The notes: generated by a model from the sequence alone, not told the origin. Positions 34,959-43,770 are shown, counted from the stretch's first letter. The stretch: 64,000 nucleotides of DNA from JBELHR01 sp049606855 (GCA_049606855.1 JBMYVY010000007.1:1-64000); one strand, 5' to 3'. A program made the numbers and translations.

Positions 34959-35411
34959 GTGATTACGAAAAACGAAAAAAATAACGCCATGCTCATCCAC
35001 TTTTCTGGATTGCTTTCTTTTCTCGTTCCATTAGGAGGAATACTAGGACCCCTTGTTTTTTGGAGCGTAAAAAAAGACAGCAGTGATTATGTCAACCAGG
35101 AAGGAAAGGCAGCGGTTAACTTCAATTTAAGTTTTGCACTATACAGTTTCATTATAGGGCTATCTATAGTCCCTATCATTTTGTCCAACATATTTGGATT
35201 AATTACATCAAACCAACTTTTAAATAACGATTATGATTCATACAGTTATTCATATCATTTCGATGATTTTAACTTATTTGGAATCTTTGGTCTAACGGCC
35301 ATTGCATTTTTATTGCAAGTAATACGAGTGGTGTTTATCATCAACTCGGGAATCAAAGCCGGTCAAGGGGCAACATGCCACTACCCGCTTTCCATTAAAT
35401 TCATTAAATAA
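34959..35411 (+). CDS. DUF4870 membrane protein
   Basis: The family signature AMLIHFSGLLSFLVPLGGIL followed by GPLVFWSVKKDSSDYVNQEG and AAVNFNLSF is clear, with three to four membrane helices. I place the start at a GTG (34959), giving 150 residues, because a -7 promoter box lies over the upstream region; ATG at 34896 or 34989 are alternatives. It leads a tight run with a PadR regulator, PspC protein and DUF2807 lipoprotein, so it is probably part of a membrane-stress module. Confidence 0.82.
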   Translation: MITKNEKNNAMLIHFSGLLSFLVPLGGILGPLVFWSVKKDSSDYVNQEGKAAVNFNLSFALYSFIIGLSIVPIILSNIFGLITSNQLLNNDYDSYSYSYHFDDFNLFGIFGLTAIAFLLQVIRVVFIINSGIKAGQGATCHYPLSIKFIK

Positions 35412-35418
35412 CAAGCCC

Positions 35419-35763
35419 ATGAAGATAGAAAATGCAAAAGCACAAATGAGGAAAGGGGTTTTGGAATACTGCATCTTATCAATATTAGAAAAAGAGGATG
35501 CTTATACTTCTGAAATCTTGAACACCCTCAAGGCATCTCAAATGATCGTGGTAGAAGGAACGATTTATCCTTTACTTACTCGATTGAAGAATGCCGGACT
35601 TTTAAACTACCGCTGGGAAGAGTCCACATCAGGGCCCCCTCGTAAGTATTACGCACTTACAGAAAACGGAAAATTGTTTCTCAAGGAACTCGACAGCTCC
35701 TGGATGAACTTAGTAACCGCTGTCGCAAATATTACAGATTCTAAACCGAACCAAAATGAATAA
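35419..35763 (+). CDS. PadR family transcriptional regulator
   Basis: This 114-residue winged-helix repressor matches PadR: KGVLEYCILSILEKEDAYTS, VVEGTIYPLLTRLKNAGLL (recognition helix) and SGPPRKYYALTENGKLFLKE. It is 7 bases after the DUF4870 gene and overlaps the PspC gene by 8 bases. It probably represses its own operon, since family members usually autoregulate; the operator is not identifiable from sequence alone. Confidence 0.93.
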   Translation: MKIENAKAQMRKGVLEYCILSILEKEDAYTSEILNTLKASQMIVVEGTIYPLLTRLKNAGLLNYRWEESTSGPPRKYYALTENGKLFLKELDSSWMNLVTAVANITDSKPNQNE

Positions 35764-37333
35764 AACCATCAACATTAATCTAGGAGGTCTCTTTTTCCAT
35801 ATCGATGAAGAGGCATATAAAAAATTGAGGAGATACCTTGATAGTATTTCCCGATCTCTTTCAGATGACCCACAGGGTAAAACTGAAATCATCAACGATA
35901 TTGAATTGCGAATATCAGAGTTACTCTCTGAAAAAATTAGAGATCCAAGACAAGTAGTTTCTATTGTTGACATTGAAGAAGTTATCGAAATCATGGGGAA
36001 ACCTGAGGATTATGAAATGGAAAATGCATTTGATGAATATGCTCAAAACAGAACCAACAATCGAAACTCACGTAAGTTATACCGCGATGGAGATGACAAA
36101 TTTTTAGGAGGAGTTTGTTCCGGTTTAGGTCATTATTTAGGGGTACAACCTGTATGGGTTCGAATATTCTTTTTAGTACTCTTCTTTGGCTGGGGAACAG
36201 GACTGCTGGTATACATCATTTTATGGGCACTCCTACCAGAGGCAAATACCACGGCAGAAAAGCTTCAAATGGAAGGTGAACCTGTCAATATTAATAATAT
36301 AGAAAAACGCGTTAAGCAGGAATATGAGAACTTGGAAACAAAAGTTAAAGAAAGTGATTATGTGAACAAGGCTAAGTCAGGAGCTCAAAATTTCTTTGAT
36401 CGCTTGGGAAAGCTTTTGGCCGGACTCCTTAGAATTATTGGGAAGGTATTCGGCTTATTATTTATCCTTGTTGGTGGAGCGACAGTTATTGGATTGTTTT
36501 TTGGAGGATTCTCTGTAGGGAGTATTGAAATACTTGGATTAGGAGAAGAATTTGGACAGTATCCAGACTTTTTCTACGACAGTAGAATACCACTTTGGTT
36601 ATTGACCATTGCCGTGTTTGTTGTTGCCGGAATCCCTTTCCTATTGTTGCTTATACTCGGAATTAGAATTGTTTCAAACAGCAATCCAATGGGAAAAACA
36701 ACAGGCCTAACTTTCTTAGGAATCTGGGTGATTTCGATTCTTATGCTAATTTTTTCAAGTCTTGAGTTTGCGTCGACTAGAATGCATGAAGGTTGGACCG
36801 TGGAGGAATTTGAACTTGAAATACCAAAAGACACACTTTCCATAGAAATGATCAGTAGCGAAGACTTACTTGGTTATGAAGATTTGAGATATTTTCATGA
36901 GGAAACCATTGTGAAATCGGACGGAAACCATTTTTTGTATTCAAATCGCCTAGATTTAGACATTAAACCGAGTAAAACAGGAAATGCCTATTTAATGGTG
37001 AGAAAAGAAGCAAATGGACGCTCCCTAGAAGATGCAAAAGACAATTCACAAGAGATTAATTATGGCTTTGAACTACAAGGAAATAAATTGCGATTAGACA
37101 GTTACTACCTAAGTCCACTGAAAAATAAATTTAAAGATTTGGAATTAGATGTAACAATTTATCTTCCAGAGACGTCTTTATTCTATCTAGATAAATCTAC
37201 TAAGATTTTTTTAGAGGATGTTAAAAACGAACAAAACATATATGACAGAGACATGCCAGGTCACCATTATCAAGTAACGGAAAGTGATTTAAAATGTCTT
37301 GATTGCCAATTAGAAAATTTGAGTCAATTATAA
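35756..37333 (+). CDS. PspC domain membrane protein
   Basis: This 525-residue protein begins with a cytosolic region of about 100 residues (INLGGLFFHIDEEAYKKLRR), followed by a PspC domain at about 102-160 (KLYRDGDDKFLGGVCSGLGH and LVYIILWALLPEA). Further membrane helices lie at about 225-255, 275-305 and 320-340, and the C-terminal 180 residues are beta-rich and likely periplasmic. PspC domains occur in envelope-stress sensors. The arrangement with PadR upstream and a DUF2807 lipoprotein downstream recurs in Bacteroidota. Confidence 0.9.
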   Translation: MNKTININLGGLFFHIDEEAYKKLRRYLDSISRSLSDDPQGKTEIINDIELRISELLSEKIRDPRQVVSIVDIEEVIEIMGKPEDYEMENAFDEYAQNRTNNRNSRKLYRDGDDKFLGGVCSGLGHYLGVQPVWVRIFFLVLFFGWGTGLLVYIILWALLPEANTTAEKLQMEGEPVNINNIEKRVKQEYENLETKVKESDYVNKAKSGAQNFFDRLGKLLAGLLRIIGKVFGLLFILVGGATVIGLFFGGFSVGSIEILGLGEEFGQYPDFFYDSRIPLWLLTIAVFVVAGIPFLLLLILGIRIVSNSNPMGKTTGLTFLGIWVISILMLIFSSLEFASTRMHEGWTVEEFELEIPKDTLSIEMISSEDLLGYEDLRYFHEETIVKSDGNHFLYSNRLDLDIKPSKTGNAYLMVRKEANGRSLEDAKDNSQEINYGFELQGNKLRLDSYYLSPLKNKFKDLELDVTIYLPETSLFYLDKSTKIFLEDVKNEQNIYDRDMPGHHYQVTESDLKCLDCQLENLSQL

Positions 37334-37344
37334 TTAACTAAACC

Positions 37345-38067
37345 ATGAGAAATCAACTAAACCCAATTTTGTTCTTTGTTCTATTGCTGAGCTTAGGATC
37401 ATGTATGACCCCTTTTAGTGGAGTAAAAGGAAATTCAAATGTTGTCACTGAAACTCGAGATATTGATGAAAAATTCAACAGCGTTTCAGCAGCAACTGGC
37501 CTGAAAGTAAAAATTGTTCAATCGTCTTCTGTAGAAGTTATCGTAGAAGCGGATGAAAACCTAATGGACATTATTAAAACAGAAGTAAAAGATGGTGTCC
37601 TAAAAATTTATTCAGAAAAAAACATTTGGTCAGCCAAAGCAAAAAACATTTATGTTCAGATGCCTGAAATAACGAGTGTCGCAGCATCCTCAGGTTCATC
37701 AGTAAAATCCGAATCACTTATTAAAACAGGAAATTTTTCTGTGGATACTTCCAGTGGAAGTTCTGTTTCATTAGAATTGTCAGCTGATGCAGTTAGAGCC
37801 GATGCAAGTAGTGGGTCCACCATGAGATTATCAGGTAAGGCCAATTCTATTATGGCAGAAGCTTCGAGTGGATCCTCGATCAAATCCACTGACTTATTAA
37901 CGAATGATGCCAGCGCTAGAGTTTCAAGTGGAGCGAGCATCAAAGTACATACAACGAATAAACTTAAGGCTAGAGCATCTAGCGGAGGAGGTATTCGATA
38001 CAGCGGAAACCCTGAGTATGTGGACCGCGATTCATCTTCCGGAGGAAGTATTTCCGGATCAAAATAA
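37345..38067 (+). CDS. DUF2807 (GIN domain) lipoprotein
   Basis: The 240-residue precursor has a lipoprotein signal with lipobox GSC at about residue 19-21. The mature protein is a right-handed beta-helix of the DUF2807 head-GIN type: FNSVSAATGLKVKIVQSSS at the start and then about seven turns, each with an S-S-G-S motif (ASSGSSVKSE, TSSGSSVSLE, ASSGSTMRLS, ASSGSSIKST, VSSGASIKVH, ASSGGGIRYS and a degenerate last one). It probably sits at the inner face of the outer membrane or on the surface. It follows the PspC gene by 11 bases. Confidence 0.9.
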   Translation: MRNQLNPILFFVLLLSLGSCMTPFSGVKGNSNVVTETRDIDEKFNSVSAATGLKVKIVQSSSVEVIVEADENLMDIIKTEVKDGVLKIYSEKNIWSAKAKNIYVQMPEITSVAASSGSSVKSESLIKTGNFSVDTSSGSSVSLELSADAVRADASSGSTMRLSGKANSIMAEASSGSSIKSTDLLTNDASARVSSGASIKVHTTNKLKARASSGGGIRYSGNPEYVDRDSSSGGSISGSK

Positions 38068-38072
38068 TTCGT

Positions 38073-38097
38073 AAAAGGCTCTTTATGAGCCTTTTTT
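38073..38097 (+). terminator. Terminator after DUF2807 gene
   Basis: AAAAGGCTC and GAGCCTTTT form the stem with loop TTTAT, followed by a T-run, 6 bases after the stop codon. Confidence 0.88.
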
Positions 38098-38141
38098 TGT
38101 ATCTTTATTGTACTTCCCCCCTCTAAGTAAATTATAGTACT

Positions 38142-38948
38142 ATGAAAAGATTCATTCCTTGCCTGATTTTTGTGTTAATGTTTCCTTCATTACAAGCTCA
38201 AGAAAAAGAGGCTTCTCAAGAAGCGAATGCAAATAATCCATTAGCCAATCTAATTGCATTTAACGTTCAATTTAATTACTTAAGTAATAATACAGCAACT
38301 GATGCAACGACCATGGTTACCTCATTTCGATATGCTCAACCAATAGGTAAGTTTTTGGTAAGAGCGACAGTTCCCGTTATGACAAGTACTTCAGTAGAAA
38401 GTAATTCATCCATGTCTGGATTAGGTGATGTAAATATTTTTGCAACTTATTTAGCTTCTAATTCAAGTTCCCCAGTTCAATTCGGCCTAGGACCTATGGT
38501 ATACGCACCAACTTCAGCGGTCAGTCAAACTGGAACTGGATTTGAAAACAGAAATTTTGGTGCTAACAATTGGCAGGTTGGAGCAGCAGCCATTTTGTTT
38601 GTAGCAAAATCAAAACAGTTTCAATATGGAGGTTTGCTTACCTATGCTGCGGGAGTTGGAAACGATTCACAAACCAATATGAATGCTACTGAAAGTTTAG
38701 CGGCCATTCAACCATTTTACTTTTTTCAACTTGGCAAAGGAAAATATTTAAGAGGGGCTCCAATTTGGACATTTGATTTTGATAAGCAAGCCTATAATAT
38801 GCCCGTTGGAATTGGTATAGGTCAAGTTTTCAAAGTGGGATCTAATGTACTCAATTTATTTATAGAACCCCAATATTCGATTTACAGTCAAGGGGTAAAT
38901 CAACCTATTTTTCAAATATTTTCTTCAATAAACATGCAGTTTTATTAA
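38142..38948 (+). CDS. Putative outer-membrane beta-barrel protein
   Basis: The 268-residue precursor has a signal peptide (about 19 residues, ending SLQAQ) and an alternating hydrophobic pattern of a beta-barrel, with GLGDVNIFATYLA and FGLGPMVYAPT resembling the transporter/MetA-pathway outer-membrane family. The last residue is aromatic (INMQFY), as expected for barrel insertion by BamA. Ligand and function are unknown. It lies between terminators and the CotH gene and may be monocistronic. Confidence 0.75.
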   Translation: MKRFIPCLIFVLMFPSLQAQEKEASQEANANNPLANLIAFNVQFNYLSNNTATDATTMVTSFRYAQPIGKFLVRATVPVMTSTSVESNSSMSGLGDVNIFATYLASNSSSPVQFGLGPMVYAPTSAVSQTGTGFENRNFGANNWQVGAAAILFVAKSKQFQYGGLLTYAAGVGNDSQTNMNATESLAAIQPFYFFQLGKGKYLRGAPIWTFDFDKQAYNMPVGIGIGQVFKVGSNVLNLFIEPQYSIYSQGVNQPIFQIFSSINMQFY

Positions 38949-39004
38949 ACTTCTCTGTTGTTCAGATATTTTTTAGTTATTTTGTCTCATAATTTAAGGC
39001 AATC

Positions 39005-40423
39005 ATGATAAAACTACCCTCAATCCAAGATCTTAAACCGCTACTGTTGACCGTCATTACAATAGGATTTTTGTTTTCTTGTGAACAAGACTCCAATTTT
39101 GACCCACCAACACAAGGGGAAGACCCTGTAGTGGAAGACCCAGATCCAAGCGACGAGGAACCTGAAATATACGGAATTCCTGTTTTCAACATTAACACCG
39201 GCGGAAGAGAAATAGTTGATGAGCCAAAAATCCCGGCAACTTTAGTCATAAATCATGGTGACGCAGAGCTCTTTGACGGCCATATTGGGATTGAATTAAG
39301 AGGAGCAAGTTCTCTGCACTTCGCAAAAAAACAATACGGTATTGAATCATGGGACGCATCTGGCCAAGATATAGATGTAAGTCTGCTGGATTATCCAATG
39401 GAAGAAGATTTCATTTTAAATGGTCCTTATGCTGATAAATCCCTTATGAGAAATAAATTAGTCTATGATCTGGCAAGAGAAATGGGACAATACGCTTCTC
39501 GAGCAGAATTTATTGACACAAGACTTAACGGTCAACAGAAAGGGGTCTATGTTTTGTTAGAAAAAATTAAGCGTGATGCAGGTCGTGTAGATATTGCTAA
39601 ATTAAAACTTGAAGATAATGAAGGAGAAGAACTTACTGGTGGATATATCATTAAAATAGACAAAGGCATAGGTGGAGGTTATAACTACAACAGTTCAATG
39701 TCATGGGATTCAGAGCACCAACCGTGGCAAGACGCTCCTGGTGATGCTATTAAATTTCAATATGTAGAACCGAAGTATACAGAAATCACATACAATCAAA
39801 GAGAATATATTCAGCAATATATGAAGGACTTTGAAAATGCCTTGGCCTCTGATAATTTTAAAGATCCAAATATAGGATACAGAGCTTATGCTGATGTTGA
39901 TAGTTTTGTTGATTTCTTCATTCTTAATGAATTAGGCAACAATGTCGACGGTTACCGATTGAGTACTTATATGCACAAAAAGAAAAATGGAAAGCTTCAT
40001 ATGGGGCCGATTTGGGATTTTAATTTTGCCTTCGGAAACGCTGATTATTGCTCTGGCGGAGAACCGAATGTATGGGCATATAAATTCAATGAGAGATGTG
40101 GTGGTGATGTTTGGTCTGTTCCATTTTGGTGGGAACGCTTAATGCAAGACCCCTATTTTGTCAATAAAGTTAAAGACCGATGGAGTGTACTTCGAGGAGG
40201 CACATTAAATATCAGCAATATTCACGATCAATTAGATGGGTATTATATGCTATTAGCTGAGGAAGGTTCGATTACAACAAACTTCACCATTTGGAATATT
40301 TTAAACGAATACTTGTGGCCTAATCGTTATGTTGGAGGAACTTATGACAATGAATTCAATTATTTAAAAGACTGGGTTGAAGACCGAGTATATTGGCTAG
40401 ATACTGCAATAAACGGTCTATAA
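39005..40423 (+). CDS. CotH kinase-like lipoprotein
   Basis: This 472-residue protein carries a signal with a lipobox Cys (FLFSCEQD, about residue 26), an acidic Pro/Glu/Asp-rich linker, and a CotH domain: GIELRGASSLHFAKKQYGIE, NGPYADKSLMRNKLVYDLA, GVYVLLEKIKRDAGRVDIAK, and GPIWDFNFAFGNADY. B. subtilis CotH is a protein kinase of the spore coat; this non-sporulating organism would use a surface or periplasmic version for another purpose. The stop overlaps the convergent antiporter gene by 6 bases. Confidence 0.88.
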   Translation: MIKLPSIQDLKPLLLTVITIGFLFSCEQDSNFDPPTQGEDPVVEDPDPSDEEPEIYGIPVFNINTGGREIVDEPKIPATLVINHGDAELFDGHIGIELRGASSLHFAKKQYGIESWDASGQDIDVSLLDYPMEEDFILNGPYADKSLMRNKLVYDLAREMGQYASRAEFIDTRLNGQQKGVYVLLEKIKRDAGRVDIAKLKLEDNEGEELTGGYIIKIDKGIGGGYNYNSSMSWDSEHQPWQDAPGDAIKFQYVEPKYTEITYNQREYIQQYMKDFENALASDNFKDPNIGYRAYADVDSFVDFFILNELGNNVDGYRLSTYMHKKKNGKLHMGPIWDFNFAFGNADYCSGGEPNVWAYKFNERCGGDVWSVPFWWERLMQDPYFVNKVKDRWSVLRGGTLNISNIHDQLDGYYMLLAEEGSITTNFTIWNILNEYLWPNRYVGGTYDNEFNYLKDWVEDRVYWLDTAINGL

Positions 40424-42001
40424 AAGGCTTAATATTTGCACCACAACAATAAGTAATACCATAGCAATTGGATAAACAGTGGCATAAGCTACTGCTGGTG
40501 CATCTGAATCAACCATATTATCAACTGCTGCTAAACCAGGTGTTGAGGTCATTGCCCCTGTTAAGGTTCCTAAAAAGGTCAGAATATTCATCTTGTAAAA
40601 CACCTTTGCAATAACAAATGTCAATAACATGGGCAACATTGTTATGAGAATTCCTAAACCAAATAATTTAAGTCCTGAGTCTTGAAAGGTATCTACTAGG
40701 TGCTCCCCAGCGCTAGTACCGACAGCTGCGAGAAAAAACAATAATCCAAGCTGTCTTAATAATTGGTTCGCATGACCTGTCATGGTCCACACAATTGGTC
40801 CTGTTTTACCTAGCCTTCCTAGTATCAAAGCTACAATTAAAACCCCTCCTGTAAGCCCCAAACTAAACCTAAAATCACCCACAACAATTGAAATTTTACT
40901 CACCAAGATTCCTATTATGATTCCCAAGGCAATGGGGAAGAAATCTGTATTTGATAATTTTCGATTGTCATCTCCAAAAACCTTAGAAACTTTTGAAGAG
41001 TAATCTCGAGAACAAACCACCATAATTTTGTCTCCCATTTGAAGTTTTAAAGAAGGACTTGGAGGAATACTAATTCCTGAACGCATAACTCTTGTCACGG
41101 TAGCATTATACTCTTTCAAAACAGTAAGCATTCCCAGGGATTTATTTATCACTTCACTATTAGTTACTAAAACGGAGCGTACCTCATAATCCTTATTTAA
41201 TCTAAAAGATTCTTTACTTTGTGGACCAATCAAAAGCTCTATCCTATGCAAGGATTCTTCATTTCCAACTGCTCTAATTATATCTCCTTTTTCTAAAACT
41301 AAATCCGGGTTAGGTGCCAAAACATCATTTCCCTTTTTAACCCTTGAAACCACGGCTTTGGTCATAAATCTAATATTCAACTCTCCTAAACTCTTACCAA
41401 TTACATTTTCGTTATCTACTTGGTAGAATTTTCTCAACATTGGGCTTTGATCCCCAATTTCCTCAGCATTGTGCGCATCTTGTGCCTTATCTAAATCAAT
41501 TTTCAAAAATTTTGGCAAAAGACTCACAAATAGAATAACACCTATAACTCCAAAGGGATAACCTATACCATAACCAATAGAAGCTTGTGGGGATTTAGTT
41601 GCATCAATAGCAGCAGCCAATCCAGGGGTCGAAGTTAAAGACCCGTTGAGAAGCCCAATGGCCAAATTCCGATCTACATCTCCAAATTCATAAGCCAAAA
41701 AAGTGATCAATCCAGCGGATAATATTAAAATACTTGCGAGAAATGCAAGTTTCCTTCCTTGTTTTTTAAAAGATGCAAAAAAACTTGGACCAGCTTGCAT
41801 ACCAATTGTAAATATAAAAAGCACGAGGCCGAGATATTGAAAGTCCTTAGGAACTATATAGCCATAATGTCCGAACAAAAGCGCTACAAAGATAACTGCT
41901 GAAACATCAAGTGAAATGCCAAAAATTTTAATACGGCCAATCAAAAACCCTATTACAATAATAACAAATAAAACAACGTAACTTTTTGAGAGTAAATCCA
42001 T
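40418..42001 (-). CDS. AspT/YidE-family antiporter with RCK_C domains
   Basis: This 527-residue protein has five or so helices, a cytosolic middle part with two TrkA-C (RCK_C) domains (VIGKSLGELNIRFMTKAVVS at about 200 and NKSLGMLTVLKEYNATVTRV at about 285), and then another five to six helices. Duplicated motifs GSLTSTPGLAAAID and GAMTSTPGLAAVDN occur in the two membrane halves, characteristic of the AspT aspartate:alanine exchanger family. The substrate is not certain. It is monocistronic and convergent with the CotH gene. Confidence 0.9.
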   Translation of the reverse strand: MDLLSKSYVVLFVIIVIGFLIGRIKIFGISLDVSAVIFVALLFGHYGYIVPKDFQYLGLVLFIFTIGMQAGPSFFASFKKQGRKLAFLASILILSAGLITFLAYEFGDVDRNLAIGLLNGSLTSTPGLAAAIDATKSPQASIGYGIGYPFGVIGVILFVSLLPKFLKIDLDKAQDAHNAEEIGDQSPMLRKFYQVDNENVIGKSLGELNIRFMTKAVVSRVKKGNDVLAPNPDLVLEKGDIIRAVGNEESLHRIELLIGPQSKESFRLNKDYEVRSVLVTNSEVINKSLGMLTVLKEYNATVTRVMRSGISIPPSPSLKLQMGDKIMVVCSRDYSSKVSKVFGDDNRKLSNTDFFPIALGIIIGILVSKISIVVGDFRFSLGLTGGVLIVALILGRLGKTGPIVWTMTGHANQLLRQLGLLFFLAAVGTSAGEHLVDTFQDSGLKLFGLGILITMLPMLLTFVIAKVFYKMNILTFLGTLTGAMTSTPGLAAVDNMVDSDAPAVAYATVYPIAMVLLIVVVQILSLL

Positions 42002-42098
42002 TAAATGAGCTTTATAACAAAAATACGAGTAAATTTTTAAGTGATAGTTTCTTAAGGCTAATAATTACGAAAACGATATTAGGTTTAAAAATCGGATG

Positions 42099-42127
42099 AA
42101 AAAAAAGCAACTCTAAGAGAGTTGCTT
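42099..42127 (-). terminator. Terminator after trxB
   Basis: AAAGCAACTCT and AGAGTTGCTTT form a stem around AAG, followed on the minus strand by a run of eight T, 11 bases beyond the trxB stop. Confidence 0.85.
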
Positions 42128-42137
42128 TAATAATATA

Positions 42138-43085
42138 TTACAGTAATGCCCCTAGGTATCGCTCTGCATCTAAAGCAGCCATACATCCGGTCCCTGCTGC
42201 TGTTATTGCTTGTCGATACTCATGATCTTGAACATCTCCGGCAGCAAATACTCCGGGTACATTAGTTTTAGTACTCTTGCCTTTGGTTTCTATATAACCC
42301 GTTTCATTCATGTCAATTACTCCCTGGAAAATGTCTGTATTCGGTTTGTGACCGATTGCAACAAACATTCCTGTAACAGGAACCTCCTTTTTATCTCCAG
42401 TTTGGTTGTTGACAACACGAACACCTTCTACCACTTGATCACCAAGAACCTCATCTACCTCGGTATTGTACAATACCTCTATGTTCTGGGTCTTTTCAAC
42501 TCTGTGCTGCATCGCTTTAGAAGCTCTCATGAAGTCCTTTCTTACCAACATGGTGACTTTTGAACAAATATTTGCTAAATAAGTTGCTTCTTCTGCCGCT
42601 GTATCTCCAGCTCCAACAACAACCACATCTTGTCCTTTATAGAAGAATCCATCACATGTAGCACAAGCTGAAACTCCACCTCCTTTTAAACGTTCTTCAG
42701 ATTCAAGTCCTAGATATTTTGCAGTAGCACCTGTAGAAATAATAACAGTGTCTGCCTCAATTTCAGTGGTACCGTCTACAGTTACTCTGTGTAAACCTCC
42801 AACTTCTTTACTAAAATTCACTGCTGTGATTACACCAAATCTAACCTCTGTACCAAAGCGTTCGGCTTGATTTTTTAAGTCTTCCATCAATGCATTTCCA
42901 TCCGTCCCTGACGGATATCCTGGGAAATTATCCACTTCTGTAGTGGTAGTCAACTGTCCCCCCATTTGCATACCTGTATACATAATAGGTTTCATATCCG
43001 CTCTAGCGGCATAAATTGCTGCTGTATATCCTGCAGGTCCAGAACCTATAATCAAACATTTTATTCTTTCTATTGTATCAGACAT
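42138..43085 (-). CDS. trxB: Thioredoxin-disulfide reductase
   Basis: TrxB reduces thioredoxin with NADPH through FAD. The 315 residues show the FAD site IIGSGPAGYTAAIYAARAD, the redox-active CATCDG (Cys about 138 and 141), the NADPH site VVVVGAGDTAAEEATYL, and the C-terminal FAD loop PGVFAAGDVQDHEYRQ. It is divergent from a single-Cys thioredoxin-like gene 134 bases away. A TAnnTTTG box lies 22 bases upstream. Confidence 0.96.
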   Translation of the reverse strand: MSDTIERIKCLIIGSGPAGYTAAIYAARADMKPIMYTGMQMGGQLTTTTEVDNFPGYPSGTDGNALMEDLKNQAERFGTEVRFGVITAVNFSKEVGGLHRVTVDGTTEIEADTVIISTGATAKYLGLESEERLKGGGVSACATCDGFFYKGQDVVVVGAGDTAAEEATYLANICSKVTMLVRKDFMRASKAMQHRVEKTQNIEVLYNTEVDEVLGDQVVEGVRVVNNQTGDKKEVPVTGMFVAIGHKPNTDIFQGVIDMNETGYIETKGKSTKTNVPGVFAAGDVQDHEYRQAITAAGTGCMAALDAERYLGALL

Positions 43086-43107
43086 ATTTTTTGAAATTTT
43101 ATTCTAA

Positions 43108-43115
43108 CAAATTTA
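43108..43115 (-). promoter_or_regulatory. Putative -7 box (TAAATTTG) of trxB
   Basis: TAAATTTG on the minus strand is an exact TAnnTTTG match 22 bases before the trxB ATG; no clear -33 element. Confidence 0.45.
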
Positions 43116-43193
43116 GAATATTTCTTCGCCTGAAAAATAGTGATCACATATTTTTTTATAATTCTCAAATAAAGAAAGTCTATTTAAGCTCCT

Positions 43194-43201
43194 TATCTTT
43201 G
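43194..43201 (+). promoter_or_regulatory. Putative -7 box (TATCTTTG) of thioredoxin-like gene
   Basis: TATCTTTG matches TAnnTTTG and ends 18 bases before the ATG at 43220. Confidence 0.45.
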
Positions 43202-43219
43202 TAAAAAGAATTTAATTCC

Positions 43220-43546
43220 ATGAAAATTAGTACAACTGAAGAGTTTGAACAGCTCAAAAATGGTCAAGACATGTTCCTGTTATATTTAAATAACGACACC
43301 TGTTCAATTGGAGAGAATGTTGAACCAAAAGTCAAAGCCTTATTCCAAAGTAACTTTCCTGAAATTCAATTTGTCAATATTAATACAGATGAAAGTCAAG
43401 TCCTTAGTAGAAAACTGAACTATTCGGACCCTCCAACTGTTATTTTTTTTATTGAAGGTAAAGAATACCTCCGCAAGTCAAGAGCCTTTGGTATTGAGGA
43501 ACTTAAAAATGAGGTCAAAAGACTTTATGATTTATTCTTGAAATAA
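43220..43546 (+). CDS. Single-cysteine thioredoxin-like protein
   Basis: This 108-residue cytosolic protein has the thioredoxin fold pattern: FLLYLNNDTCSIGENVEPKV, FVNINTDESQVLSRKL and the cis-Pro segment DPPTVIFFIEGK. The active site reads Cys-Ser-Ile-Gly instead of Cys-Gly-Pro-Cys, leaving the N-terminal Cys only (residue 28). It therefore cannot form the usual intramolecular disulfide; monothiol chemistry, peroxide sensing or a non-redox role are possible. It lies divergent from trxB, which makes a redox link attractive but unproven. Confidence 0.85.
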   Translation: MKISTTEEFEQLKNGQDMFLLYLNNDTCSIGENVEPKVKALFQSNFPEIQFVNINTDESQVLSRKLNYSDPPTVIFFIEGKEYLRKSRAFGIEELKNEVKRLYDLFLK

Positions 43547-43559
43547 GTCAAAAAAAAAC

Positions 43560-43589
43560 TTGTAAAAACTAAATTTACATATATCTTTG
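43560..43589 (+). promoter_or_regulatory. Promoter of the tRNA-Pro/tRNA-Thr unit
   Basis: TTG at 43560-43562, a 19-base spacer and TATCTTTG at 43582-43589 form the best two-part match to the Bacteroidota consensus in the window, 18 bases before tRNA-Pro. Confidence 0.7.
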
Positions 43590-43607
43590 CACCGCTAAAA
43601 AATTCTA

Positions 43608-43682
43608 CGGGGTGTAGCGTAGCCCGGTTATCGCGCCGCGTTTGGGACGCGGAGGTCGCAGGTTCGAATCCTGCCACCCCGA
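43608..43682 (+). tRNA. tRNA-Pro (anticodon TGG)
   Basis: A complete cloverleaf is seen: acceptor CGGGGTG/CACCCCG, D-arm GCGTAGCCCGGTTATCGC, anticodon stem CCGCG/CGCGG with loop TTTGGGA (anticodon TGG), and T-arm GCAGG-TTCGAAT-CCTGC. The discriminator base is A. CCA is not encoded. It is 11 bases before tRNA-Thr and likely cotranscribed. Confidence 0.96.
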
Positions 43683-43693
43683 CACCGTAGAAT

Positions 43694-43767
43694 GCCGATG
43701 TAGCTCAGCTGGCTAGAGCAGCTGATTTGTAATCAGCAGGTCGTGGGTTCGAGTCCCTCCATCGGCT
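43694..43767 (+). tRNA. tRNA-Thr (anticodon TGT)
   Basis: Cloverleaf: acceptor GCCGATG/CATCGGC, D-arm GCTCAGCTGGCTAGAGC, anticodon stem GCTGA/TCAGC with loop TTTGTAA (anticodon TGT), and T-arm starting GTGGG-TTCGAGT. The discriminator base is T. CCA is not encoded. A terminator hairpin follows directly. Confidence 0.96.
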
Positions 43768-43770
43768 CTT

